64,000 nt of DNA from Lingula anatina (GCF_001039355.2 NW_019773670.1:62001-126000), one strand, 5' to 3'; positions 12,601 through 24,771 are shown, numbered from the stretch's first letter. Notes: generated by a model from the sequence alone, not told the origin. Program-made: numbers and translations.

Positions 12601-15600
12601 CACCATCTTGAGTGAGCAAATTCACCCCATGTATTTTTAAAGCAACAGCATTATCTCATAATATAATCATGTTTATTTCACATTATCTAAGCGGATTAGG
12701 TAAAAAAAAATCGACTTCCATTAAAAGATAAAGCATTTATTGTGTCAAAGCCTCCAGTCAAGAGGAAAATGCCTGTCGTTGATCCACTAATCGTTTTTAG
12801 AAATTTTTGTTAAGTGTAATAATTTAGACTGGATGTTGCGGCTCCAAGGTGGTTATAGCCGATTATGCTAATGTAACACACCAGCATGATAACCGTTTTT
12901 ATTTCCACAATGACGAATCAAATCAACCCGTTCTCAATTTTGTCGTGGTCCTTATACAATACTTCACGTTTTATCCTTTTATTTTCTTAACGTCAGAGTT
13001 TGAAAGGAACAAAACTGAAACATTTTTTCTTGGCAGAGCGTGCTATTGGAACTTGGAAACAGTTGTTTCAAAAATCAATCCAAGCTTTTCAGTCTTCCTT
13101 TGAGATGCGGGACTCCCAGAAAATGAGTTTGTGCGATTCACTGGGTAATAACAAATGCAACTCGTTAAAGGCCGCATCGATCTCAAAGCAAAGTAGACGG
13201 GCACCTGTCAGAACCAAGCTAAGCCAGTGAACAAAAGTGATTTGCTGGATTTTCAGAGCAGATTATTGCAAATTTGTATCTGTTTACGAATTTTGTGTCA
13301 GGTTAGATAAATGATGAATAAGGTTTTATTTTCATTAGTGAGGAGTGTTGACTACTGCACGTGCATTTGTTGGACGGTTGTTGACTACAGTTCCATTTTC
13401 TTCTTATGACACCATCATGCAGGCAAAACCTTTATACTGGCTTACGTTTTTACAATAAAAGCTTAAGTGATTAGGGACATACTTTTTTACCCGACTTTGG
13501 CATATCTTTCAGCAGGAGGCATTTTTTGCATAGCTTTATGGCATTTTTATTTTTACTATATTGTGCAAGATATCTTTTTTTTCGTAACTTAAATATTTGT
13601 ACAGTTTTCGCAATAGATGCTTATAATATCTGACACAAACTGCTTTCAACCTTACACCTGGCAGGGTCTTTAATAAATACCATGGCTTTTAGGAGAAAAA
13701 CATTCCGGCATGATGTTATGATATTTCTCTACCATGTTATTATTATTATTTCATTTTTTGCGACTCTCTTGTGCCAAATATCTATTTCAGCAAAGTGAAC
13801 TGGATACAAAATCCAATTTCAAAAATAAGAAAAGTATAGATCAAGTATAGATATAGATAAAGTATAGATCCATTGATCCATTGTTCTGGTGAAACTATTT
13901 GTTTTTTAGATTTACGGTCTTTTAACACTCTGCTTCAGGACTTCACGCTGGACTTTTATTTCCGCCAGTACTGGAAGGATCATCGCCTGAGTTTTAACAG
14001 CTCGTCAATGGAAGAAATCTCCTTACCGAACAACCTACTGAGCGAGATATGGGTACCAGACACGTTTTTCGTCAACGCCAAGAAATCAGTATTTCATTTT
14101 GCCACCGTGAAGAACGCTTTCTTGCGACTTACAAGACAGGGGGTTGTCTACTGTAGTTTTAGGTAAAGTTAATTTTGACTGCACATGTATTTACATGTAA
14201 ATCCATCAAATGGCATAGGATTTGTGATTATTAGTATTAAAATATCCGGGAAAAATACCATAACACTGGCCTGTCTGCAGTAATAGCGGCAATGATAATA
14301 GTATCTTGTTAATTAATAGTAATTTGGTTTAGAAACTGCGTGTGTTCCGCATTGCGAAAGGCTAATGTTGTGCCTGTTAAAGATTACTTTTTTCCTATTT
14401 TACTTTGTACAGGTTAACTGTAACCGCATCTTGTCCCATGGACCTGACATACTTTCCAATGGACACCCAAATCTGTTCTCTGGAGATAGAAAGCTGTAAG
14501 TACCCTGTAGTTACGCCTTGCACCACTTTTGCAAAAAATCTTAAGTCGGGTTCCTTGGCTAACATCTTTGTTACCATCGTTACATGGACACATTCACACA
14601 TGTAACCCTATCAGGCACAGTGTTACGGAACAGTCATGGATGCATGCACACACCCTAGTCAACTACGGATTAAAAATTCTTTGTGAAACGGGGGGACTGT
14701 ACGCAACGGGGCACTATTTTCAAAATAATTTCATGGCATGTTAAATAGCCAAAAAATAGAGTTTATTTCGCAAACATATAACAACAGTAATACCCGCGGA
14801 ATGAAATTATTTTAAAGCCTCAAAAGTTACATGTAATACTATGTTAAGTAAATAGTCATCGGCACAAGATATTCGCCAGATAATGCGCTAAATGCCATGT
14901 TGCCAGACGCAGTGTGTTACCTAACAGCAGCAGCGAGACATTTGAACCTAGATGACTTGACCTATCCCAATCTAAATATTTTGGCCCTAATGATGCTAAT
15001 CACAGTTTGATACTGGCCAACTCTATCGATTTTGGAATGTGAGATTAATAATTAGGGTTGTGGAAAGTGAGGTGAAAATGTTGGAAATGGGTGAATGTCG
15101 ACAGTAATGTATCACTAAAATACTGAATAAACGAACACGGTTACGTGTCTACCTTGACAAAATGGGATATATTAGTACAAGACATCTATAAAATGGACAA
15201 CGCTATAATTAACGCTGTTTTTGTTTTAAGACGGCTACAAAAGTTCGGATATCAAGTACAGATGGTATAGTCCTGATGGAGATCCACTGGGGATATCCGA
15301 AGATGTGCAACTGCCGCAGTTTGTCATAAGGGGACACAGAGAAGTCGTCAAGATATTTCAGCTGAGCACAGGTAATTCAAAATCCATTTAGTATCCAGAT
15401 ACATGTGGGCCTTTCCTCAGGTGGAAGTGGAATTTAGATTATGCCTGGACCAGATTGAAGCTTAGTGTAAGACTGGGTTCCCATGCCTAGATCGATCTAA
15501 CTGGGTCGACCCATCTCCAAGGGGTTTCCTGCTAAATTGCTTTTAGCTTAAACGGCTTATATGTCTGGCACGCCTACTGAAGCCGCTAAACGATATCTAA

Positions 15601-16907
15601 TTGCCCTCTAACAGCTTCAGTGGGTGCGCGAGACATCTAAGCTGATAGCAATTTAGTGAGAACCCCCTTGGAGATGGATCGATCCAAAGTTAGTAGGATA
15701 GTCTCTGGGAATGATCTTTTAATTGTGTCAGGGAGAATAAGTCTTTAAAAAGTAAAAAAAAAAAAAAAAAGAAGTGACAAAAAGGAAAAAATGCAGAAGC
15801 CATTTCGTTATTAAATGTTTTGACCTCCTTATCGAAGGATACCACACCTTTAAACTTCAATAATGAATAAAATATTATAAAATAAATGAAAAAAGGTGCC
15901 TGCAACCGCTGTTGAACGTTTGTTTCTGGTATGATATATAACTTATTGATGAATCATCCTTTTCAGGCAATTACTCAAGATTGGCGTTGGATTTGTATCT
16001 GGACAGAAACATGGGCTACTACCTAACACACATCTACATTCCATCTATCTTAATAGTAGTGATTTCCTGGGTTTCCTTTTGGCTGCACGAGGATGCCGTT
16101 CCCGCCAGAATTGCCCTCGGTATCACCACAGTCCTCACCATGACAACGCTGATCTCAACAACCAATCAAGCGCTGCCAAAGATTTCCTACTTGAAAAGCA
16201 TTGATGTCTACCTAGTCACATGCTTTGTGATGGTGTTTGCATCCCTTCTGGAGTACGCAGCGGTTAACTATCTTGGCAAGTTAGCAAAACATAAAACAAA
16301 GTTGCCTGAGATGCCCAATCAAAGTAAACAGAAGGGAACTTCTTCCTGCAAAAAAAGCCCCGACTTGAGGAACATCCGAGAGGGATTAAGGCCGTTTGCT
16401 GCGATGAGCATGGCATGGCCACCTGATCCAGAGAAGGGGCACCATCAAAATGCGGTAAGTAAATTTAAAACAGGGGGTGGGGCGTCAACTACGTGACATG
16501 TAATTTTTTCTACATGAACAACTTAAGAGCAGTATTTATTTAAAGATGTAAATCAAGTAGTGATCATTTGCTGCAAGGCAATTACCTTTTTGTTCCAGGA
16601 GGCCCGCATGAGCTCCATGGCAGAGCGCTACCGGACCCAGTACCATCCAATTCCAACACGTGACCCTGTCGCTAATGGTGACGTTAGTCAGGCTGAAGAT
16701 TTGAAAGACAGTCGGCAGCGGGAACCAAGCCAACATCCGGGGCATGCAGGCTGGAAGTGCGGGTGCTGTACGCTTTCGGCGACAATATTAGACGATTACT
16801 CGAGATTTTTGTTTCCGCTGTCTTTCATAGTGTTTAACATATGCTACTGGACTATCTATTGGCACATCAGTAATCTGACAATGTCTTCAGATTTCACGCC
16901 TCTTTAA
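7559..16907 (+). CDS. Cys-loop ligand-gated anion channel subunit (glycine/GABA-A receptor-like), 5'-incomplete
   Basis: This gene encodes a pentameric neurotransmitter-gated chloride channel subunit of the plasma membrane. Seven exons join in frame: 7559-7725, 10515-10582, 13939-14162, 14413-14495, 15231-15371, 15967-16454 and 16599-16907 (stop). Each internal junction has AG/GT sites. Exon 1 here carries [11 protein letters not shown], typical of the family N-terminus. The signature Cys-loop is in exon 4, with two cysteines 13 residues apart around [10 protein letters not shown]. Exon 6 carries M1-M3, including [16 protein letters not shown]; the PAR at the start of M2 is the anion-selective form. 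A long M3-M4 loop spans exons 6-7, and M4 lies near the C-terminus ([15 protein letters not shown]). The second disulfide of vertebrate glycine receptors appears absent: the region before M1 reads [14 protein letters not shown], without cysteines. The signal-peptide exon is missing. An AATAAA lies at 17749. Ligand (glycine, GABA or other) cannot be decided from the sequence. Confidence 0.92.
9577..9623. repeat. (AAT)n microsatellite
   Basis: About 15 uninterrupted AAT units lie inside the first receptor intron. Confidence 0.95.
10743..10957. mobile_element. Palindromic MITE, family 1, copy 1
   Basis: The element begins CCCCATTCTC and ends GGGAATGGGG. Its two halves are imperfect inverted copies of each other (GGGGGTTCTCGCTTAGTGCA near the left, TTGCACTTAGCCAGAGTCCC near the right). 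The same family recurs at 49583 and 54438 with intact target-site duplications. No coding capacity is visible, so it is a non-autonomous DNA element. It lies in the intron after the 68-nt receptor exon. Confidence 0.75.
12290..12790. repeat. Diverged two-copy tandem repeat (~290 bp period)
   Basis: The segment around 12296-12510 recurs at about 12585-12785. Both share CACCCCATGTATTTTT, CAACAGCATTATCTCATAA and CCATTAAAAGATAAA, with several substitutions and small indels. A poly-A/poly-C tract (12261-12294) precedes the first copy. A weaker third similarity may start near 12840. Confidence 0.7.
15476..15711. mobile_element. Palindromic MITE, related second family
   Basis: This foldback element of about 236 bp lies in the receptor intron between 15372 and 15966. 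The left half contains CATCTCCAAGGGGTTT and GCTAAATTGCT. The right half contains their inverted counterparts (CCCCTTGGAGATGG and AGCAATTTAG). The central CTACTGAAGCCGCTAAACG is matched by an inverted AGCTTCAGTGG region. It resembles family 1 (same GGGGTT...AGCTTAA core) but differs at the ends. I could not define a target-site duplication. Confidence 0.65.
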
Positions 16908-18856
16908 TAATGACCCTGGATACAGCAATGCATTCCAATTAACAATTTAAAATTAAATACTGTAAATCTAAGAATGACTTTTTGTTGTTAAAGCAACAGT
17001 AGGTATGGCGTAGACAGGATAAAAAAGAATGAAAAAAATTACATAGTAAAGGGAAAAACTAATGCAAATTTCTTGTAACCGTCCATAAATGTTTGAGTAG
17101 TTGCTGAAGCGAATACAACAGTAGACCTTGGGTAGGTGGTCGTATTTGTAGAAGAGCGACCCAGTGGGAATTTATTTATGGACGGAGTTATAAAGTTAAA
17201 AAACTGGCACGGTTGGAATAATCTGTGATGTCGCTTTGAAGAAATAAGGAGTTGTGTTGAAGGCTGCGTGCAAGAAAGGTATGGCTGATAATCAAAATAC
17301 TGTGAAGATGGGTATTTTTTTTCACGGAAAGATTCGAATTAGCTTAATGTGGTCACCATTTGCACTAATTGGTGTGTCAGACAAGATTTTCATTTATGCA
17401 TGAAACATCGATTAACACAAACTCTATTTTTTTTTCTTAATTAACGAAAGACCTACAAGCTCATTCTGTGTACCGGTAGGAATTTCAATTAGTATAATCT
17501 CATCTTTATAAGCGTTTAAACGTTCACATCCAGTATATACATATAGCAGTATTCACAATGTGCAATCACATCGTTCGTTTTTAGATTTTAAAAAATTCAC
17601 TCAACGATTCTCAGTACTTTTCTTCAAAAGTTGTCTCATAGTTACATTTACTTGATGTATTTACTGTTCGTGACATCATTATCACTGAAGTGTACCATAA
17701 TCCGAGATAGGTGTGTTTTATCATATCATTCGTCATGCAGCGTTTATTGAATAAACAGTTTTACCATTATTAATTTAATTTTTTGAACGTTGTATCAAGT
17801 TTAAGGGGGGGGGGGGGATAGAAATCTACTTCGCATCCCTGAAATGCCAGCGTGTACATCAATGACAATATAAACTTATATTCATTTGTTAAATAAAGAA
17901 GGTAAGTCATGGGGGTATATATTTTAAATGGACAAAAAACCAAATGATGTTCTTGGTCTCCCTTTTTAAACCTAATCTCAACTACCGCATTTTGAGGAGC
18001 GACCGCGTACATATTCTTTGAGCGAAACGTTAAGGCATAGAACTGTGATCTCGCCCTCAGTACTGAAGTTGAAATTTTCAGTCTTGTTTTCTTTTTTTTT
18101 TTTAATACGCAAGAGGTGAAATCAAACGCACTCTTAACACATAAAGACGCAAACTCATTTTCAGAACCCACTACGGACGGGAAACACTTATGATTATGGA
18201 GTATTACGAAGCATTTATGCCTGTGCAGTATAAGCAAGAGCTGATGCTGGGTCCTAAAACATTTTTGCCTGATAAGTAAGATATCATGCTGGTGGTCATA
18301 AAATTTAATGTATTCTGTCCGGTTTTTCTCGCCGGATCTTATTTTTTCTCGAAAGAAAAACAAATTTTCCAGCACACAAAGTATTGCTCAGCCCGTTCTT
18401 GCGCTTGATTCAATGTTTTTTATAACAGTCCTAATTGAATAACTTAATTCTACACTATCAGTCATTTGGACCACCGTTTCTTGTACATTTCAGAATAAAT
18501 AGAAATATTACTTTTATTTGAAAGGGGGGAGGGGGAGATGTGGTTTTAAGATCTGAATTGGGGGGGAATAGATAGTTACTTTGTATGTTAAGGCAACGAA
18601 AACGGGACTTCGAGGCATTTCAAATGCAGATAGCACACTTTTTAATCACGCTTTCTTTACAACTTTAAACGGACAAGCTCATCCCCGAGCATGGTTAAGG
18701 GCAACGTGGCAGCCTGGAATCATTATAACCCATCATAATCCGTCACACTTCCACAGCGCAGCATAAACCAACAATGACTGATTTCCATTTAAAGGCGGTT
18801 TATTTTGTTTGTATTTTTTACAGTATTTTCAATGTTCTTAGATAGTAATGTCCATT
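16908..18856. other. Intergenic region between convergent genes
   Basis: This space separates the 3' ends of the receptor (+) and RPL31 (-). It contains an AATAAA at 17749 on the + strand, a possible receptor polyadenylation signal, and a poly-G run at about 17803-17818. No exon is recognised. Confidence 0.6.
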
Positions 18857-20700
18857 TTATTCTCCATCAACGTTTACTGTGGATAAACCTGAAAAGAAAA
18901 GGAAAAAATTTTAAGAATGAGGAATGAATATTTTTTCATACAAAGTGGTTCATTAAAAATTTAAAGACAAAGCTACCACAGTGCTACCATAAAATTTATT
19001 CTCATTTTCAAGCTATCATCTTTCCCACATTTCTGACAAGGCAAGGACAATCTCAAACGTCACTGGAAATTTTTCAATCAAACATATATACAACGGCCTT
19101 TTTATAAAACTTAACGTCATTTTTGTCATAAAATATTCCCCTTTCCAAGCTGCAGATATCAAAAGAAAAGAAAAAGCAACTTTATTTAAAACAATGCAGA
19201 TTATCATTATATTTTTACTTCAAGCAGGAAATCTATGTTCTTAAAGAAAAAGATTTCTTTCAAGTTTCGATTCAAAATATAAATGTATTATTTTATATAC
19301 ACACCTTTGAAGCTAGCTACTGGTACATATGTAACCAGAGTGTAGAGCTTGTGTGGGGAATCTTCATCTTCATTTCTTTTCCTGGCCAATCGCACACGTA
19401 CTCTGTAGGGGACATTTCTGGAACATAAAAATTACTCATCTAGTTTATTTCTATAATTTACAGTTCATAACCAACACCTGCGTGCATCAAAACATCACCT
19501 TCCCTAAAACCTTTAAGTAAATAATCCATGTGCTGCTTAAACTTTTCAACTGTCCGACTTAAATCATTAATTCAAGTTTAACGTCTTACTTCAAAATGTA
19601 TGACCCAGATTTGGCCCGAAAACCACTCCTCCATCCATTTGAAAAAGGGATATTTTTATATAACTTCCAAGGCTGTAATTATTGTCTGTGCTATTAACAA
19701 TGGTAAAATTTGGAAAAATTTTGCATCAACTGGCCATGGTTCTATTGTACTTTGTTATTTATCATATCACAGACAGTTACATTTTTTTTTTGTCAAATTA
19801 TCAGAGCATGTCATGATGAAGTTTGATGAAGTCAGTCAAAAATTTGACAGGATAAAGAAAACGCAGTAACTGTCCGTGAAATAATACAATAACAACACAC
19901 TGAACACAATATATTCATTACCAGACTAATGAATTTCATCAAGCTCTGTTTCTGCTTTAAGCCATTACATTCGTGGCCATGTACCAAAAGACAAAGTAAA
20001 AAAAAAAAAAAAAAAATTATAAAGAAATTATCACACTGAGATATTAACATGGCTGCATAAAACACAAAGCAGCTCACCTGACTCCTTTGGACCAGATGTG
20101 TTTGTTGAGTCTGGTGTCGATTCGGACATCTGGGGTGCCCATCATTTTTTCAGCAAACTTACGGATCTCCTTGACAGCACGTGGGGCTCTCCTCTTGAAT
20201 CCACTGTGATATGAAAGAAAGCAATCAAGATTATGTAAAACTGGAGATCTACGATAAAGTGAAACTGAGCTACATGATGGCTTAGATCGATTACAGCATC
20301 AATTTATTCAGGTTGAAGGACAAATAATAATACCCTCTCCCATCTGTGTTTTAGTTTAATATATACAAATTCAATTATGACATATCATTTTCACTTCCAT
20401 ACACTGAAGCTGCATCTTCTGTATTTTTACCAACGAGATCTTGAAGCAGCATTCTATACATCCAATTCTTGCAGGAAATGGGCCATCAAACATCAAACAT
20501 CAAATGCACAGCTTTAAAATTAAACCGTAACGGTAATCTCTTGTTTTCAAATTACAATTTTGGTTCTGATACAACAATGGACAAACACCAATCACTCACA
20601 TGCCATGGATCCTTTTGTGGACATTGACTGTGTATTCACGAGTGACCACCTCACTTATGGCCGACTTCTTCTTCTTCTCGCCCTTCTTGGCGGGTGCCAT
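18857..20700 (-). CDS. RPL31: Ribosomal protein L31 (eL31), complete
   Basis: This is a component of the 60S ribosomal subunit near the peptide exit tunnel. Four coding exons on the minus strand are 20600-20700 (ATG at 20698-20700), 20078-20203, 19305-19417 and 18857-18888 (TAA). All have AG/GT sites, and they join to a 123-residue protein, close to the human 125. Recognisable family blocks are [64 protein letters not shown] and [12 protein letters not shown] splice acceptor (CTTTCAG) directly abuts the ATG, so the 5' UTR lies in an upstream exon. AATAAA sequences occur at 18856-18861, overlapping the stop, and at 18799-18804. The gene appears intact and functional. Confidence 0.97.
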
Positions 20701-21669
20701 CTGAAAGAACACAGTTTAACATCCATTAATACAGAATATGGGATGATGATAACAAGTTCCACACATTGTACCAAGTTGCTGCACTAGGATACAGTAGTGG
20801 TCCTTGTTAGCAAAAAGACAAGACAATAAATTTTTTAATCAACTTATCAAAATATTAAGAACAAGCTTTGTGCAAGACTGATAATATCCATTTTGATAAA
20901 TTTCAGAAGGGGGCATTCAATCCACTGTGGGCATGTTGGGAAAGGGGGGTGGAGGTGGTTAGAGTCTATAAATCTTGATTAGAAGAACCCTGGCAGTGGG
21001 TAAGATAAATACATTTAGGAAAACCTGGATCTGGATTCAACATGATGGAGAAAAATAGGTGGCTTACGACAAACTTATGCACTCAGATGTGGAGCTAGCT
21101 CTTCTAGTGGAGCTAGCTCTTCTAGTCGGACAGGCCTATTTCACATGTGCTACATTACTTAACCAACATTGCAACTAATGATTCTGTCAAGGTTGCGTAG
21201 CTTTGAAAGATAAAAATAGGACTGGGACATTTCCATTCACAAGTAGTGGTTTCTTTAGACGTATATGGACAGATACAGATACAAAGGCAGGCAAGGCTGC
21301 ACGGGACGTCTAATAAAGCTTTGAGCTTGCACTGGCATTAATCCTTCACTAAAAACTAAACAAAGATCCTTGTTGTTCAAAATATATAAATGTTAACAGA
21401 AACGATGAGTTATAGTGTATCATTCTGGGGTAAAATCAGGAAGTCTTCACGAAAGGATCTGCCACTAGAAAATACTCGTCCCTGAACGTAGTACCTCCAG
21501 ATGGACGTAGCATCTTTTCATATGTCGTGGGGTGTAAATCTTTAAATAGCTAGTTCAAACGATACACATGTTATATAGCTTTAATCCAATCAATCATAAA
21601 TGACTTTAAAACGTTCTGAAGGGGCCAGATGGCATCGGATTTTGAAGGCATGTTACCCAAGTGACTTAC

Positions 21670-21695
21670 TTTTCAAGATGGAGGATGAAAGAGGA
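21670..21695 (-). promoter_or_regulatory. RPL31: Probable noncoding exon 1 and 5'-TOP start of RPL31
   Basis: On the minus strand a pyrimidine-rich stretch (CTTCCTCTTTCATCCTCCAT, then CTTGAAAA) is followed immediately by a strong donor, GTAAGTC at 21669-21663. Ribosomal protein mRNAs typically start with a C in such a pyrimidine tract (5'-TOP), and often have a short noncoding first exon spliced just before the ATG. Both features fit here. The exact start base is not defined. Confidence 0.6.
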
Positions 21696-21697
21696 AG

Positions 21698-22997
21698 TAT
21701 ATGGAATTGTGGGTAAGAATGAAAAAGCGGAGCATCTAACACATCCAAAAGCTGGGGCTATTTGATCTCTACTAACACATTCAGGACAACGGGGAAATCC
21801 TCCACCTTACTAAGGCGATAAGAATTAGGTTAAACAATTGGATTAGAGACCTTAAAACCGCCGAAATTTAGGTATATAAGTGACTAAATAATTCAACGAC
21901 ATTAGGCAACATTCAGCCGGTATCACAAATTTGTTGTTCCTTATCTTGAGGATGTATTTGTTGTCGTTTTAACGTACGGGGATGTATCAGGCATATCTAC
22001 ATGTAGGCTACTGCTTTCATTGCATATATATATATGCATTCTGGTAAATGATACGTCTTAATGGACTACATACTTGAAAAAAAGTCAAAAAAATCACATG
22101 TAAGAGAGGCACAAGATAATCTAGGCCAAGATATCAGTTCTTCCTGTAATCTAAAGCTTGTATCCGAAAAAAAGGGGGGATGGATATCTGATAAAAAAGT
22201 AGCCTACTTACTAACTGCAAAAATTAGCCTGCATGTTGTCAAAGAACGTAAATCAAATTTTGATTCATAGTGGACCTTTTCCGAAAGACGGTTCGATCCA
22301 CACACACCCCCTCCTCTGCAACCCGCACTCCCACCCCGAATCAGTGCTTAGCAGCTCACAGCAAAGACTAACAGAAAGGTGATTGATAACACATACTTTT
22401 AAAATTAGAAGTTAGCTATGCTATCTAGATTTAAAAATTGCACTGAACCATTAAATTGGAAATCACAAATAAAAAATTGATGGCTTAAATTGGAATTATT
22501 CACAGCATGTCCGAGCATGTCTCAGTTGCCTACACTATCAAGAAAACGTATAGAAAACTTCACGCTAAAATAATCAAAATATGATATGCACTGCAATTCA
22601 AGCGCGACCAAAGTAAACATTAACTGTTGCAAACTAACTCTCACAGATGATATACTGTATATTTTATTATACAAGTTGTAATCAAATATTTTTGACGAAT
22701 CAGCCATATGAAAATATCAAGAATAGTGTTTCAAAATCCATGGCTCACTTTCTAATGAAATCAGTTCAAACACTTATATATCAAAATAATGCATGCTCAG
22801 AATTAAATGTTATGGAATATCTTTTTTGAGCACAAGTATTGTACACATGTTCATCTACCACTGTGTTGAAATTCGTCATAGAATAGAGGATATTTTAAAT
22901 TGACTTTTAGAAACAGGTATGGCATTTGTTCACACATATAAAAGAAAATCCCTTACACATATCAAACTATGAAAAAATTACGAAAAAATGCAAAAAA

Positions 22998-23050
<53 letters not shown>

Positions 23051-23562
23051 TGAGTATCCGAATGTTTGTTGGTAATCCACAAAAAGGGAAATCTTTGGTA
23101 TAACTGACTGATATATCAGTATAAACATGTGCGTTACAGGGAAAAAGATATATACACAAAAAATGGAATATATAATTCACTACCATTGTACAACGTAGCA
23201 CCGAAGGATTTTTCCATTAATGGCAGCATCAATTTCGCGTGACTGATGGCTGTTTTGGCCTAAGCCTTAGAAGAAGAGCTCACAAGTTGGTAACCAAATG
23301 ATCATGTTTCTAATATTCACATCAGGAGAAGCCACTTCAGTAAATATGTTTACTTTATCTTCATCCGAGAACGTCTCGCATGTGGGACTTTGTTCTGAAC
23401 GTTGAGCTGACTAGAAAATTGTACCAAGTGTTCTTTTTTTGTCGAAGTATTTTAGTTTGTACGAAAATGAATTCCAATTCGAAGTGAAATTCTATATACG
23501 TTGCATCAAATCTCAAGAGGAAATAATCCAAATTATTAGATGACAGTTCCCTTTTATGAAAA
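21698..23562. other. Intergenic region, no gene seen
   Basis: This stretch is AT-rich, with an AAAT/ATAA tetranucleotide array at about 22993-23045. No exon is recognised. It contains the upstream region of RPL31 and the 3' flank of the intronless gene at 23563. Confidence 0.6.
22993..23045. repeat. (AAAT)n microsatellite
   Basis: About 13 tandem AAAT units. Confidence 0.95.
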
Positions 23563-24771
23563 CTATCCCACTCCATTCTCATCCAATCCCCCGCCAGGGG
23601 GCGGTAAATCGAAGGAAGACGTCTCAGTGTCATGATCTATTGGTGGAAGGAGAATGTTATTTAGTCCTGAGAATTTCTCTGGTAAAGTTTCCATCCATTT
23701 TTGGCATTTTTCAACTGTCCATGAGTTTGGTGCATTGTCGTCTCCATTTTCCAAGTTTGGCCTTGCGCTTTGCGGCCTAGCAGACGACAGAGTTTCGGTA
23801 TCTTCAGGTGCGTTTAACAGGTCGTTTTTCCCGTTTGCTTGATGCCTGTTGACTCCTGATCGCGGTGATAGTTTACCGTTAGCGTCTTTGGAGTCCCTCC
23901 GAGTATTCAGCGCCCTAACTGACAGTTTTATCGAGTCGCAATCTGCCTCTCGTCTTGGGAGCAAGCTATGGCCGTTTTCGTGAGCACTGTAGCGGCGCCT
24001 TCTCGTGGCCACAGAAACGTCCTCATAAGAACCCTTTCTAGGCATCCGAACATCCATTTCTGTCTGATTGCGCCTCAGTAACATTTGCTTCGATCGAGAC
24101 ACCTCAAGGTCACCTAAACTTGATTTTCTGGCATTACCAGAGTTTAGGCTGCAGATTCGCGTACTTTCCGTGCTGATAAGTTTTTTCTTCATATTCTGCG
24201 GCGTGCGACCGTTGTTCTCCATAATAACTGTTCTCTGTAGTGTTGGTGGAGGAAAACTCTCCGCTAAAGAGTACCGACTGAAGTCAGAGTTTGCACTTTT
24301 CACTCTCCGTAGAAAAGGTGTATCGGCAGATCTCCTGTTCAGTTTACACGCGCCACAACTGCGCGTGGAAAATCGGTCCTCCTCTCCGCAACCCCCTCCG
24401 TCGCATTCCGACTGCGAGTCGACAGGTGACTCTGGCGTTTCACATTTAGTAAACGTAACATCTATTCTTTTCTCCCAGTTCTGAGCCTTTCCGTGTTCCT
24501 TCCTTATGACGTGTTTGATATACCCGGTGCCTATATCCTCTGTGTGCACAGTGCGTTTCCTGAGAACGCTGCTGTCGATTTTACTACCAACATTAGTCGG
24601 CTGAGCAGGCAGGTAAACTGTAGTGATATTGTCCTGCGTAACGGCATTCCGAGCCGCTCGAATTACACCGCCGTATGCTGCGCTTCCTAATCTTTCCTGT
24701 GCTGTGTAAACGGAAGCTTTCTTGGCCAGGCATCCGCCTTTAGTCTCTGTGTTGACTATTCCAGCCATCAT
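23563..24771 (-). CDS. Uncharacterised intronless basic, Ser/Arg-rich protein (402 aa)
   Basis: A single 402-codon frame runs from ATG (24769-24771, context AATCAACAATGATGG) to TAG (23563-23565). I do not recognise the family. The composition suggests an intrinsically disordered regulatory protein. It is rich in Arg, Ser, Asn and Thr, has a Cys/Gly cluster at residues 110-142 (SECDGGGCGEE, RSCGACKLNRR), and basic phospho-site-like stretches at 256-263 (ATRRRRYS) and 216-219 (RKSS). The most folded-looking and probably conserved segment is the C-terminus from residue 351 (WTVEKCQKWMETLPEKFSGL), followed by an acidic/proline tail. No signal peptide or membrane segment is visible. The length, Kozak-like start and balanced composition argue for a real gene. 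An additional 5' noncoding exon cannot be excluded, and it could also be a retrocopy. Confidence 0.75.
   Translation of the reverse strand: MMAGIVNTETKGGCLAKKASVYTAQERLGSAAYGGVIRAARNAVTQDNITTVYLPAQPTNVGSKIDSSVLRKRTVHTEDIGTGYIKHVIRKEHGKAQNWEKRIDVTFTKCETPESPVDSQSECDGGGCGEEDRFSTRSCGACKLNRRSADTPFLRRVKSANSDFSRYSLAESFPPPTLQRTVIMENNGRTPQNMKKKLISTESTRICSLNSGNARKSSLGDLEVSRSKQMLLRRNQTEMDVRMPRKGSYEDVSVATRRRRYSAHENGHSLLPRREADCDSIKLSVRALNTRRDSKDANGKLSPRSGVNRHQANGKNDLLNAPEDTETLSSARPQSARPNLENGDDNAPNSWTVEKCQKWMETLPEKFSGLNNILLPPIDHDTETSSFDLPPPGGGLDENGVG

Larger units (their letters stand above)
7726..13938. other. Large introns of the receptor gene, with repeats
   Basis: The two introns flanking the 68-nt exon at 10515-10582 hold poly-G (8166-8182), an AAT trinucleotide array (about 9577-9623), a GA microsatellite (10229-10252), the palindromic element at 10743 and a diverged tandem repeat at 12290-12790. 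I see no nested gene. Confidence 0.6.

Noticed and set aside
17770-18375. 201-codon minus-strand frame
   Set aside because: It runs through poly-G and poly-A tracts (giving PPPP and KKKKK), has no family features and lies in the 3' flank between convergent genes.
18857-21669. Intron-hosted box C/D snoRNA in RPL31
   Set aside because: Ribosomal protein introns often carry snoRNAs, but I found no C box and D box pair with a terminal stem on the minus strand that I could defend.
24068-24484. 138-codon + strand frame
   Set aside because: It is the antisense shadow of the intronless 402-codon gene.
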